A stretch of DNA of 28,286 bases from a virus. Below the pieces are notes generated by a model. It ran no database searches and had not been told where the DNA came from. It saw only the letters and a program-made list of their open reading frames with translations. The position numbers and the translations under genes are program-made. The stretch is taken from positions 1-28,286 of the IMG/VR virus record IMGVR_UViG_3300033571_002770, one strand, 5' to 3'. This document shows, piece by piece, positions 1 to 6,634 of this stretch (position 1 is the first letter of the stretch; every line of letters starts with the position of its first letter).

Positions 1-63
1 CTTGCCATTTGCATCATATAGATTGAGCATGGCGTTTAGCTCATGATAGCTGTAGTTATCCAT
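1..63 (-). CDS. nrdE: Ribonucleoside-diphosphate reductase alpha subunit, class Ib (5' fragment)
   Basis: Only the first 21 codons lie in the window; the gene runs off its low-coordinate edge. The translated start reads MDNYSYHELNAMLNLYDANG, which matches the conserved N-terminus of class Ib NrdE (the Y-H-x-L-N-A-M-L-N-L-Y-D motif). NrdE reduces ribonucleoside diphosphates to deoxyribonucleotides with NrdF as radical-bearing partner and NrdI as activating flavodoxin. The ATG overlaps the end of nrdI by 8 bases, so the two genes are probably translationally coupled. A weak GAGAGG lies about 15 bases upstream. The catalytic residues are outside the window, so activity cannot be judged; the identity rests on the N-terminal motif and on nrdI next to it. 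Confidence 0.88.
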   Translation of the reverse strand, partial: MDNYSYHELNAMLNLYDANGK

Positions 64-457
64 ACAGTATTTCTAACCTCTCTTTTATTTTATTGACATC
101 CTCGTCAGTGCCAAATATTTCTACCCTGGCAATGATGGGCACACCTGTTTTACGTGAAATAATATCTGCTGCTTTGCAGAAGTTATCTCCAAAATTTGTA
201 TTGCCTGTTCCTATCACTCCACGCAATAGGCTACGGTTTTGTTCAACATTTAAAAATTGTCGAACTTGTTTTGGAATAGCTGATCTTTCGTTGCCTCCAC
301 CGTAGGTAGGAACAATAAGGACATACTCGTTAGTAACAATGGTAGGCTCAGAAGAGTTACCATCAATAGGAATACGAATAGCAGTTCCATTTAGTTTTTC
401 TACCAATCTTTTTGTATTTCCTGAATAGTTAGAAAAATATACAACTTGTATGGACAT
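56..457 (-). CDS. nrdI: NrdI flavodoxin-like ribonucleotide reductase activator
   Basis: A 133-residue protein of the usual NrdI size. The N-terminal FMN phosphate loop is F8-S-N-Y-S-G-N-T15, followed by VPTYGGG and the NrdI hallmark RGVIGTGNTNFGDNFCKA. NrdI is a flavoprotein that supplies the oxidant used to build the dimanganese-tyrosyl radical cofactor of NrdF, so this predicts an oxygen-dependent class Ib reductase. The ATG is preceded by AAAAGGAG about 10 bases upstream. The gene follows a terminator-like hairpin and leads into nrdE with an 8-base overlap. No nrdH or nrdF is visible here; nrdF may lie beyond the window edge. In a phage this pair would increase dNTP supply for replication. 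Confidence 0.93.
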   Translation of the reverse strand: MSIQVVYFSNYSGNTKRLVEKLNGTAIRIPIDGNSSEPTIVTNEYVLIVPTYGGGNERSAIPKQVRQFLNVEQNRSLLRGVIGTGNTNFGDNFCKAADIISRKTGVPIIARVEIFGTDEDVNKIKERLEILYG

Positions 458-489
458 CTATTCTAACTCCTTTTTATAAACTAGGGGAC

Positions 490-519
490 AATAAAGGGGA
501 AGAGCTTTTGCCCTTCCCC
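490..519 (-). terminator. Rho-independent terminator-like hairpin after the surface protein gene
   Basis: The hairpin spans 496-519: a seven-pair outer stem (GGGGAAG with CTTCCCC), one mismatch, two more G-C pairs and a four-base loop. Read on the minus strand it is followed by TTTATTG, a short T-rich tail. It lies in the 81-base gap between the surface protein stop and nrdI, the largest gene-free gap in the window. It may end or attenuate transcription of the surface protein gene ahead of nrdI. The short T tract makes complete termination uncertain. Confidence 0.6.
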
Positions 520-538
520 TCTACTATTTTACCACTTC

Positions 539-1486
539 TTACTTTACAAATGCAAGACGGTTAGCCTTAGGCTTGCCTACATTGTACTTCTTTACCAAAG
601 TGTTATACTGCCACTTTAGCTTACGGGCCTCCTTAGCAGACAAAGCAGTTGCAGAGTCTAGCTTAGCCTGTAGTGCCACTAGCTGTGCTGTTACAGTAAG
701 TAGGCTACCCTTAGTTGCAACGTGAGCAGCCTTCTCGGCAGCCAGGTCAGCAAGGGCCTTGTCTAGCTCTGCCTGAATGTTGCGTGGCTGGGTTACTGCA
801 ATAGTAGCAGTAGCAGAAGAGCTGGCTGCAAATGCAGTTACGGTTACAGAACCAGAAGCTGGCAAGGTAACTACGTGGCTTACAGTACCACCAGCACCAG
901 TTGTGACTGTTGCAGTAGTAATGACACCGTTAGTGTTTACCAATAGATTTACAGATCCAGCCTTCGCATTGTCATACTGGTCAGTAGCCGATACGACAAC
1001 AGACTGAGTAGAAGATGCTAGACCAGATGCTGGAGCAGCAAGTGCAACCTTAGCGAGTGCACCAGCAGTCCCCCTAACGAAATAGGTTGTCTGCGTGTTG
1101 TTAACAGTAACAACAACAGAACCTACACCAGAAGTCTTGGTTACTACGAATAGCTCCACGCTTCCGCTAGTACTTGCATTTACGGTCAGGGTTGCTGAAC
1201 CAGAAGCTGCAGTTGCACCAGTTAGTGTAGATAGTAGTGCAGCATTGGTTGCAGTTGCAGAAACGGTAGTTCCTGCAGCCACATTAGATACTGAAATGCT
1301 TAGAGCATTTGATGCAGTTACGTTGCCCTCAACTACTGGCAATGCGATTGCAGTAGCAGAAGTTGTGCCACCAGCTGCTGATACAGTGGCAACGGTTAGT
1401 GTCTGAGTGTTAGCAGATGCTGCAACACCAGTTAGGCCTAGGGTCAATGCTGTGACCAGGCCAATTGCTAGCTTATTAAGCTTCAT
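539..1486 (-). CDS. Secreted Ig-like domain surface protein with C-terminal coiled coil
   Basis: A 315-residue protein with a clear Sec signal peptide: MKLNK, a hydrophobic core at residues 6-22 and an A-S-A cleavage site at 23-25. The mature part is rich in Ala, Thr, Val and Ser. Residues of about 160-230 resemble a bacterial Ig-like (Big_1/invasin type) fold, with the VVSATDQYDN start and a SGSVTVTA end. Residues of about 236-290 form a likely coiled coil (AELDKALADLAAEKAAH), followed by a Lys/Tyr-rich tail. No LPXTG anchor or C-terminal membrane helix is seen. The start is supported by AAGGGAG 7 bases before the ATG; a terminator-like hairpin follows. Ig-like domains are common on phage virions, but a cleavable signal peptide instead suggests export to or across the host envelope. 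Possible roles are receptor masking, superinfection exclusion or host-surface mimicry. Function unknown. Confidence 0.75.
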   Translation of the reverse strand: MKLNKLAIGLVTALTLGLTGVAASANTQTLTVATVSAAGGTTSATAIALPVVEGNVTASNALSISVSNVAAGTTVSATATNAALLSTLTGATAASGSATLTVNASTSGSVELFVVTKTSGVGSVVVTVNNTQTTYFVRGTAGALAKVALAAPASGLASSTQSVVVSATDQYDNAKAGSVNLLVNTNGVITTATVTTGAGGTVSHVVTLPASGSVTVTAFAASSSATATIAVTQPRNIQAELDKALADLAAEKAAHVATKGSLLTVTAQLVALQAKLDSATALSAKEARKLKWQYNTLVKKYNVGKPKANRLAFVK

Positions 1487-1509
1487 TGGTTTTCTCCCTT
1501 AGTTTGAAT

Positions 1510-3285
1510 CTAGATTAGATCGAATCTAGCCAAGTATTCTTTTACATCGTTTGGCATAGGCTTATATTTTACCATACCGTAGGAATCTTCGTCAAGTCTT
1601 TCTTTTGGCCTATCTTTAAATGTGTGAATGTCAACCTCAAGATTAAGATCTCTTGGTGTATGGGATATGGCACCAAAGATTGCCCCACATACAGCGTCTG
1701 CCAAGTCCTTAGACTTTTTACGTGGATGGTCAACCTTATTATTATTCATAATCTTTAACTCTGTAAGCTCTTCAAATAATAGATCAATCATTGGCATTGC
1801 AAGCCTTTCTTCATAAACCAGCATAGCCATATCTTCATAGTGCTTCTTAGCAACAGAAACAGTTTCAGTTCTCATACCTACCTGCTTCAACTCATTCTGA
1901 ATATCAAATGATTGCCAGCGGTCAAACGACACCATTCCAATATTAAATCCTTGTCTGCGTAGGTTTTGAATCCACTGCTTTACTTCTGAAAGATTTACAG
2001 GACCTTCTGTCTTTGGCTCCCACCAAGCTACAGCGTCTACAACTACAACTGGAGCAATCTGTTGGTAGTCTTTCAATACCTGGATATTAACCCACTTATC
2101 AACGTGAGCAATTGCTACAGCACATTTGTCATGCTTCTGTGCAAGGTCAGCATGGACATAGTAAACCTTATCTGGGTCTGGCTTGAACGACTCATCAAAT
2201 CTTCTAATAGCATCTAAAGGATTTCTGATAGTCATAGCAGCCTTTACCTTTTCAGTCTGTTTAAAGAACCTGTCAGATGAGAAGGTTGGAATACATGCAA
2301 ATCTTTGCATAGCATCGCCCATGTCAGTAAAGAATGCTAACTTAAAGTCATCAATCTTTCTTGTTGGATTTACTACCCAGGTTGGTCTTTTTAGTGCAAA
2401 TACCCCAGGATACTTATAACTTATAATGGTATCTTCATCCCACTCAATATCTAGGTAGTTGCCGTCCTGAGTTTCTGGCAAGTCTGGATTCATAATAAAT
2501 CTATGAGTCTTTATTACTGTTTCTTTTTCTGCAATAGAGGCATCATACTTAGCAGAAATAAAGTCTCCAGGAAAGCGTGGGAAGGATAGCAGAGCCACCT
2601 TTCCTAGATCTGGGAAGCGAGAATCTACAGAAGCACGGAAGGCCTTATAGATATTGTCCGCCGTCTTACCCTGATCATTGCCAGTTCCAACCTCTGTAGC
2701 AAATCCAGAGATTTCGTCAAGTACAGCAAGAATAAGGTTGAGACCCTCGTGTGACTCTCTTTCGGAGTGTCCCGAATAAACAGTGATAGACTTGTCAAAT
2801 TCAATGGACTCTGCTTTTGGATTATATTTTCCAGCAAACCAAGGCGACCTCTCAATCTTAGTCTTAAAGCCTTTAAAGAATACATTTTTCGCTTGCTGAG
2901 CGTTAATCGCAACGTTAATAATGTCAATGGCATCGCCAGCAGGTTTACCAAAATACCGTGCAGGATCTTTAAGACAAAGTAGTTTGTAGACAATGTAAGC
3001 ACATGCAACTGTAGAAGTGAAGTCTTTACCAGACCCCTTACCCAACTGAAGGATGACTTCGTTCTTAGTATACTTTTTATAATACCTTCTCCCTTCTGTA
3101 TCTCCTAGAAGTTCTATAACGTCTTCTAGCTTGTAGATTTGGCTCATAGCCTCCACAATATCATATTGCACCTCTGACAGTGGTGGCTGCCCAAGAAAGG
3201 CTTCACCTTCAACGAAGGTCTTTGCATCTACTGGACGCTCTTCGAAGTTGTCAGACTTGAGTGCTTCTAAAAAATCATCAAACAT
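1510..3285 (-). CDS. terL: Terminase large subunit (packaging ATPase and nuclease)
   Basis: A 591-residue protein, normal size for TerL. The N-terminal ATPase has Walker A GKGSGKD at residues 82-88, after the beta strand EVILQL, and Walker B LILAVLDE at 184-191, with D190 and the catalytic E191. The C-terminal RNase H-like nuclease has candidate metal ligands D380 (YYVHADLAQ), D455 (MVSFDRW) and D527/D530 (KSKDLADAV). The protein translocates DNA into the prohead and cuts concatemers. It overlaps terS by 8 bases and has no strong ribosome binding site of its own, so coupling to terS is likely. Unusually, the next gene is not a portal gene: terL is followed by a secreted protein and ribonucleotide reductase genes. 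Confidence 0.94.
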   Translation of the reverse strand: MFDDFLEALKSDNFEERPVDAKTFVEGEAFLGQPPLSEVQYDIVEAMSQIYKLEDVIELLGDTEGRRYYKKYTKNEVILQLGKGSGKDFTSTVACAYIVYKLLCLKDPARYFGKPAGDAIDIINVAINAQQAKNVFFKGFKTKIERSPWFAGKYNPKAESIEFDKSITVYSGHSERESHEGLNLILAVLDEISGFATEVGTGNDQGKTADNIYKAFRASVDSRFPDLGKVALLSFPRFPGDFISAKYDASIAEKETVIKTHRFIMNPDLPETQDGNYLDIEWDEDTIISYKYPGVFALKRPTWVVNPTRKIDDFKLAFFTDMGDAMQRFACIPTFSSDRFFKQTEKVKAAMTIRNPLDAIRRFDESFKPDPDKVYYVHADLAQKHDKCAVAIAHVDKWVNIQVLKDYQQIAPVVVVDAVAWWEPKTEGPVNLSEVKQWIQNLRRQGFNIGMVSFDRWQSFDIQNELKQVGMRTETVSVAKKHYEDMAMLVYEERLAMPMIDLLFEELTELKIMNNNKVDHPRKKSKDLADAVCGAIFGAISHTPRDLNLEVDIHTFKDRPKERLDEDSYGMVKYKPMPNDVKEYLARFDLI

Positions 3286-3811
3286 TATGAACTACCGTGA
3301 TTACCTCTTTATCCTTGGCTACACTAGATAGCCTACGCATAATCTCATCTCTAATTTCTGGGTGCTCTGCAGCGATATCCTTAAGAATATTAACAAGAAC
3401 ATCCTGCTTTCTTTCAATCTCAAGCATCTCTTCTGCAAGCTCCTTGTTTTCAAGCAGTCCAGCTTTCTGAAGCATGTCAATCCTGGTACGCTCAAGATCC
3501 ATTACAAGCTTAATGCCTGCAGTCTTTGCTGTAAGATTAGCAGTAGTGGTAGCCTCATCGATTACCTCATATGCTTTATTAATTAGTTTGCTATAGTGTG
3601 TATCTGCACCAACCAGGGCTTCCTTGGCACGTGCACGAATAGCAGCATTGTCTGCTGCCATCGTACGCCATTCGTTGATATACCCGACAACCTTCTGTCT
3701 TGGAATAGCCAACTCTTTAGAAATCTGTGTCTCTGGTGTTCCAGCAAGATACTTTTCAACTACCTTGTTTACTACATCAAGATGCTCTACTGTAAGGTCC
3801 TCAAACGACAC
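3278..3811 (-). CDS. terS: Terminase small subunit-like protein
   Basis: A 177-residue, mostly helical protein. Residues of about 24-48 (GTPETQISKELAIPRQKVVG) form a helix-turn-helix suited to recognising the packaging site. The rest, with long charged helices of about 95-165, is consistent with an oligomerisation domain. The assignment rests on the HTH plus a position directly upstream of terL with an 8-base overlap. The start is a GTG preceded by AGGAGG at about 7 bases, one of the best ribosome binding sites in the window, which supports GTG over any internal start. The role would be to bind phage DNA and load TerL. Confidence 0.8.
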   Translation of the reverse strand: MSFEDLTVEHLDVVNKVVEKYLAGTPETQISKELAIPRQKVVGYINEWRTMAADNAAIRARAKEALVGADTHYSKLINKAYEVIDEATTTANLTAKTAGIKLVMDLERTRIDMLQKAGLLENKELAEEMLEIERKQDVLVNILKDIAAEHPEIRDEIMRRLSSVAKDKEVITVVHNV

Positions 3812-4091
3812 GCTTGGCCCTCCTACCCTTGTTAGGAATTCTTTTAATCTTTTCAGTCTTGAATGATCTAAATACGGAGGTCATGCCAGACATAACTTCG
3901 AAGCAGTCAACCCATTGAGCACCAGTATCCGTATTAGTTACAAATGAGTGAAACTTAAACTTGCCACCGTGCTCTCCACGAACCTTAAAAAAATCGCCCT
4001 GACCAATTTGAAATCCATCAATCATGACGGACGATTCTCTAGAAAACTTTTTAGCAATCTCTGGAGTAATGTGCTTATGTTTACGAGCCAT
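3801..4091 (-). CDS. Small conserved basic phage protein of unknown function
   Basis: A 96-residue basic protein (MARKHKHITPEI...). The chosen ATG has AAGGA about 9 bases upstream, and this start removes a long overlap that a further upstream start would create with the preceding gene. The central region, about residues 20-75, contains short beta-like stretches (FFKVRGEHGGKFKFHSFVTN), and the C-terminus is strongly basic (GRRAKRV). It overlaps the terS start by 11 bases and the preceding gene end by 11 bases, so it belongs to the same transcript. Nucleic acid binding is plausible from charge and context, but no catalytic motif is seen. Confidence 0.6.
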   Translation of the reverse strand: MARKHKHITPEIAKKFSRESSVMIDGFQIGQGDFFKVRGEHGGKFKFHSFVTNTDTGAQWVDCFEVMSGMTSVFRSFKTEKIKRIPNKGRRAKRVV

Positions 4092-4347
4092 TCTGTTTTT
4101 CCTTTGCAACAAGTAGAAGGACAAGATATCCAACTAGATCTTTAATTGTATCATCACCTGGGTATTCGTGTCCACGCTTTACACGAGAAAGCTTATCGTC
4201 AATGCGTACGTATATTTGTTCTACAGCATCTGACTTAGAAAATACCCTAACAGGATCTAGGGCTGAGTCTCCGTATGCTCTATTTTTTTGAATTAGCATA
4301 CTTTGAATGTCGGAGCAAACATTTTCAATAAGGTCTTCAGTATTCAT
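4081..4347 (-). CDS. DUF1599-like (nucleotide modification associated domain 1) protein
   Basis: An 88-residue helical protein. The pattern KNRAYGDSALDPVRVFS, then EQIYVRIDDKLSRVKRG and DDTIKDLVGYLVLLLV, matches what I recall of the DUF1599/Nmad1 family, which is often found in phages and linked by gene context to nucleotide metabolism or modification. The acidic D/E pairs resemble the metal-binding helices of MazG-like pyrophosphohydrolases. The ATG at 4347 is preferred over an upstream GTG because it overlaps the stop of the small zinc protein (ATGAATACTGA), a typical coupling arrangement. I see no other DNA modification gene in the window, so the substrate is unknown. Confidence 0.65.
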   Translation of the reverse strand: MNTEDLIENVCSDIQSMLIQKNRAYGDSALDPVRVFSKSDAVEQIYVRIDDKLSRVKRGHEYPGDDTIKDLVGYLVLLLVAKEKQNGS

Positions 4348-4507
4348 AATTAGTTGGCCTAACGTCCATTCTTTTACCACATGATTCACAGGTAGTGTAT
4401 GTCATACCAGTGAAGGGGCAAGATGCAACTCTTGCATCTCCGTGTTTACAAAAGCTTCTCTTGATTATCCATATAGCAACTTTAGCAAAGTGCTTTGCAT
4501 ATTTCAT
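4337..4507 (-). CDS. Small zinc-binding protein (56 aa)
   Basis: A short gene starting at ATG 4507 and ending at TGA 4337-4339. The product begins MKYAKHFAKVAIWIIKRSFC and has ligands C20-x-H22, C30 and C40-x2-C43 (CESCGK), a small treble-clef or zinc-ribbon-like arrangement. Its start overlaps the upstream HTH gene by 4 bases (ATGA) and its end overlaps the next start by 11 bases, so it fits exactly into a chain of coupled genes. Without it the strand would show an otherwise unexplained gap here. Nucleic acid or protein binding is likely; function unknown. Confidence 0.62.
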   Translation of the reverse strand: MKYAKHFAKVAIWIIKRSFCKHGDARVASCPFTGMTYTTCESCGKRMDVRPTNYEY

Positions 4508-4665
4508 CGTCTAGACTTTCTCAATCCAAACTTTGCAAGATAGACATAGATTGTCTCCACACTAGTCCCACATTCTTTTGCAATTTGTTCTGGTGTTTTT
4601 TTATCTACATGAAATCGCTTTTTAAGCCATAGTTCATTTGTATATAGTTTAACAGATGGTGCCAT
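4504..4665 (-). CDS. Small helix-turn-helix protein (53 aa)
   Basis: A 53-residue gene from ATG 4665 to TGA 4504-4506. The product starts MAPSVKLYTNELWLKKRF and contains a compact HTH at about residues 24-46 (TPEQIAKECGTSVETIYVYL), like the DNA-binding domains of resolvases and sigma region 4, followed by a basic tail (LRKSRR). A GGGGGA about 10 bases upstream can serve as ribosome binding site. The start is 5 bases after the RuvC-like stop, and the stop shares ATGA with the next gene. It is probably a sequence-specific DNA-binding protein, perhaps a regulator. No effector domain is present. Confidence 0.66.
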   Translation of the reverse strand: MAPSVKLYTNELWLKKRFHVDKKTPEQIAKECGTSVETIYVYLAKFGLRKSRR

Positions 4666-4670
4666 ATTTG

Positions 4671-5246
4671 TCAATCCCCCAGTTTTTCCCAGTTACGTAA
4701 TGAGTAGTGCCCAATACCAATTGCATCTGCAATATCATTATCATCAATAGACAGATCATAGTTTATGTTAACAAAATTTATAGTTCTTTGTTTTCTGATG
4801 TCTCTCTCTATTGCCTTATAATAACTTTTTGACTTCCCTGGATACCTAGAAACTATATCCAGCTTTTCTGTTTTTGTCAACACTTTATTTCCGATAAAAC
4901 TTTGCCAGGCCACTGGGTTTGTACCCTTAAAGGTTTTTACTCCAGCAAGAGATGCACCAGCAATTATTGCACCCTGCACCATAGACAACTCAGACATTGT
5001 CTTTGGGCTATTGATAAATACCGCACGTTCAATTACAAGAGCATCTACATTCATGTCCCTGACTACTTCGTTAACAATTTGTACGGCACTTGATATTTTT
5101 TTAAAAACATCTGTGCCAACGAATTGAGCCTTGCCAGATCTAACTAGTTTATCTCCCTCGAAGATTGCGTATGCAATATTGTTTGTGCTTGCATCAATAG
5201 ATACGATTCTGTTTGGCTTATTTACAAAATTACTCAGATTTACCAT
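4671..5246 (-). CDS. RuvC-like Holliday junction resolvase-fold nuclease
   Basis: A 191-residue protein with the RNase H-fold resolvase signature. Counting from a TTG two codons upstream of the chosen ATG, the first strand carries D20 (IVSIDASTNN), a second strand carries E75 (ALVIERAVF) and the C-terminal helix carries D173 and D176 (NDIADAIGIG). These match the DEDD metal site of RuvC. The family cuts branched DNA; here it would resolve recombination or replication intermediates before packaging by the nearby terminase. The ATG at 5246 is supported by AAAAGGA at about 8 bases. It overlaps the end of the zinc-ribbon gene by 17 bases. Confidence 0.82.
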   Translation of the reverse strand: MVNLSNFVNKPNRIVSIDASTNNIAYAIFEGDKLVRSGKAQFVGTDVFKKISSAVQIVNEVVRDMNVDALVIERAVFINSPKTMSELSMVQGAIIAGASLAGVKTFKGTNPVAWQSFIGNKVLTKTEKLDIVSRYPGKSKSYYKAIERDIRKQRTINFVNINYDLSIDDNDIADAIGIGHYSLRNWEKLGD

Positions 5247-5523
5247 TGGCAAATCCTTTTAGTTCTTTTAACGCCTTCTTTACTTCTACTGGGTTAACTA
5301 AGCATTCCGCACATAAATCCTGATCATTATATGCAGAAAGAGGTATGCTGCAGGACCTACACTTACGATCTTTTCCAAGTCGCTTCGTGCGTCGCTTCTG
5401 AGCATACCTCTGTGCTATCTTTTCTCTAGTTGCAGATTCTCTGCAATCTATAGAGCAGTATATCTGATAAGATACGTTTGTTTGGAATTGTGTGTCACAC
5501 CATTCACAGTGCTTGTGCTTCAT
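5230..5523 (-). CDS. Double zinc-ribbon protein
   Basis: A 97-residue protein with two four-cysteine clusters, C6-x2-C9...C23-x3-C27 and C55-x2-C58...C71-x2-C74, separated by a very basic stretch (residues of about 35-54, QRYAQKRRTKRLGKDRK). The first cluster resembles the zinc fingers at the N-terminus of phage HNH proteins, but no HNH motif follows. The ATG at 5523 is backed by CTGGAG at about 8 bases and lies inside the end of the Cas4-like gene. A DNA- or RNA-binding role is likely, possibly as partner of the flanking nucleases. It lacks the spacing and tryptophan-glycine motif of WhiB, a transcription factor some actinophages carry. Confidence 0.66.
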   Translation of the reverse strand: MKHKHCEWCDTQFQTNVSYQIYCSIDCRESATREKIAQRYAQKRRTKRLGKDRKCRSCSIPLSAYNDQDLCAECLVNPVEVKKALKELKGFANGKSE

Positions 5524-6301
5524 CAAGTGGCTCCAGGGACTTAATTTTAATTAGTCCCTCGCCAGCCGAGTCACAAGTTGCCTTAATGGGACATGTCTTG
5601 CAAATCTTTGAATTAGATCTGTAGTTTTTTGTAGGCAAAGTTTTATCTGTCCAAGCCTTACGAACTGTTCTCATCCATTCAAATGTCTGGTTTACCCACC
5701 TAACATAGTAATCACTAATCTCTACTGGTATAACCAGAAGGTCATGATTGTTTTTGTTTTCATAAATCAAGACTGCTTCTGTCTTGTTTAAGATCTTCAT
5801 ATAAATCAGCAGCTGAACTAGGTGACCAAGCTTTGGCTTACCGCTTGCCTTCCTATATTCAAAACCTTCTGATGGCATCGTTTTGATTTCACCAAGAAGT
5901 TCTTTTCCTGCCCAATCTAGTATAACATCTCCGAAGCCAAAGATTGGCGGATCGCTGTAAGTTATTTTAAATTCAGAGTCAATTAGGATACCCTCGTCTG
6001 CCATGGCTTGCTGAATACGCTCATGCGACTTTGTACCAGCAGTCATGTTTGCACCGCCATAGGCATCTGCATTGTCTTCAAATACTGCACCCTCAAACGC
6101 TAGATACCAGTATCGTGGACACTCTCCATGAGAATATGCAATCGTGCTTGGTGCAAAGGTTTTCTTCTGAGCAAACTTAGGTTCACGCTTAGCAATATAT
6201 CCATGCTGAATTCTATCGATAAGGTCCTGGGTATTTAGAAAAGACTCCTTGCTGCCTTCGATTTTCTTTAGCATTACCTGTTGTAAAAAATTTTTAGCCA
6301 T
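5504..6301 (-). CDS. Cas4/RecB-like PD-(D/E)XK exonuclease with Fe-S cysteines
   Basis: A 265-residue nuclease. From the chosen ATG, motifs in order are C61 (ECPRYWYL), H93 (AGTKSHERI), D125 (GFGDVIL), E138-x-K140 (LLGEIKT), Q163 (HLVQLLIYM) and a terminal C234-x2-C237-x5-C243. This is the Cas4/AddB arrangement: a PD-(D/E)XK active site with one cysteine before and three after it, holding a 4Fe-4S cluster. Such proteins degrade or trim DNA ends in recombination. No CRISPR array or other cas gene is present, so an adaptation role is not supported. The ATG at 6301 is 7 bases past the upstream stop, but no good ribosome binding site is seen; TTG 6337 is an alternative start. Confidence 0.85.
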   Translation of the reverse strand: MAKNFLQQVMLKKIEGSKESFLNTQDLIDRIQHGYIAKREPKFAQKKTFAPSTIAYSHGECPRYWYLAFEGAVFEDNADAYGGANMTAGTKSHERIQQAMADEGILIDSEFKITYSDPPIFGFGDVILDWAGKELLGEIKTMPSEGFEYRKASGKPKLGHLVQLLIYMKILNKTEAVLIYENKNNHDLLVIPVEISDYYVRWVNQTFEWMRTVRKAWTDKTLPTKNYRSNSKICKTCPIKATCDSAGEGLIKIKSLEPLDEAQAL

Positions 6302-6308
6302 AATGACA

Positions 6309-6617
6309 TTAGCGAATAATGTATTTAAGAACAGCAACTAAACCATTGATGGCTTCTGCAGCTGTATAATAAATATTTTTCTTCGCTCTATCTCCCTTAT
6401 CTACGTTAGTCAACCAGGTTGCACGAAATGCCATCTTAGCAGCAATAGCCTGCAACCTAACGACCTCTAGAGTTGCTACCTGTAGTGGAATATCTGGCTT
6501 AAGAATTACCTTTGAAATAAAGGTAAGTGCTTGAGTCAGCTCTTCATCTTCCATGTAGTCTGCAATCTCTGCAAGACCGTTGATCATATCGATTGTATTT
6601 TTATTTTCTGTTTCCAT
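6309..6617 (-). CDS. Helical protein of unknown function
   Basis: A 102-residue protein predicted to be almost entirely helical (GLAEIADYMEDEELTQALTF and later VATLEVVRLQAIAAKMAFRA), without cysteines or recognisable catalytic residues. I do not recognise the family. Two start codons are possible, ATG 6623 and ATG 6617. Neither has a ribosome binding site, but an extended -10 motif (TGGTATAAT) ends 8 bases before ATG 6617, so a leaderless transcript starting at or near this codon is possible. It lies between the exonuclease and the Cas4-like nuclease and may be an accessory factor for one of them. Confidence 0.55.
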   Translation of the reverse strand: METENKNTIDMINGLAEIADYMEDEELTQALTFISKVILKPDIPLQVATLEVVRLQAIAAKMAFRATWLTNVDKGDRAKKNIYYTAAEAINGLVAVLKYIIR

Positions 6618-6625
6618 TAGCATTA

Positions 6626-6634
6626 ATTATACCA
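6626..6634 (-). promoter_or_regulatory. Putative extended -10 promoter element (TGGTATAAT)
   Basis: A perfect TGnTATAAT extended -10 lies on the end of the exonuclease gene; the gene's TAA stop is inside the hexamer. The following ATG 6617 is 8 bases downstream and lacks a ribosome binding site. No convincing -35 is seen at 16-18 bases. This is one of four similar sites in the window. Confidence 0.42.

Noticed and set aside
1095-1406. Plus-strand frame of 103 codons inside the surface protein gene.
   Set aside because: The composition is the antisense of Ala/Thr/Val-rich codons; there is no ribosome binding site or domain, and the minus-strand gene has a clear signal peptide.
1506-1529. A direct repeat GAATCTAG, 16 bases apart, plus the palindrome AATCTAGATT at the terL end.
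   Set aside because: One copy is inside terL codons and the unit is only eight bases; this could be chance and no binding protein can be named.
2625-3008. A 127-codon minus-strand frame within terL.
   Set aside because: Leu/Ser/Arg-rich out-of-frame translation overlapping the Walker B region of terL; no start signal.
5230-5523. Considered as WhiB, a transcription factor reported in some freshwater actinophages.
   Set aside because: The eight cysteines form two zinc-ribbon pairs; the WhiB cysteine spacing and the G-[VI]-W-G-G turn are absent.
5504-6301. Considered as Cas4 in a phage CRISPR system.
   Set aside because: No CRISPR repeats and no cas1 or cas2 are visible. The recombination gene context explains a Cas4-like exonuclease.
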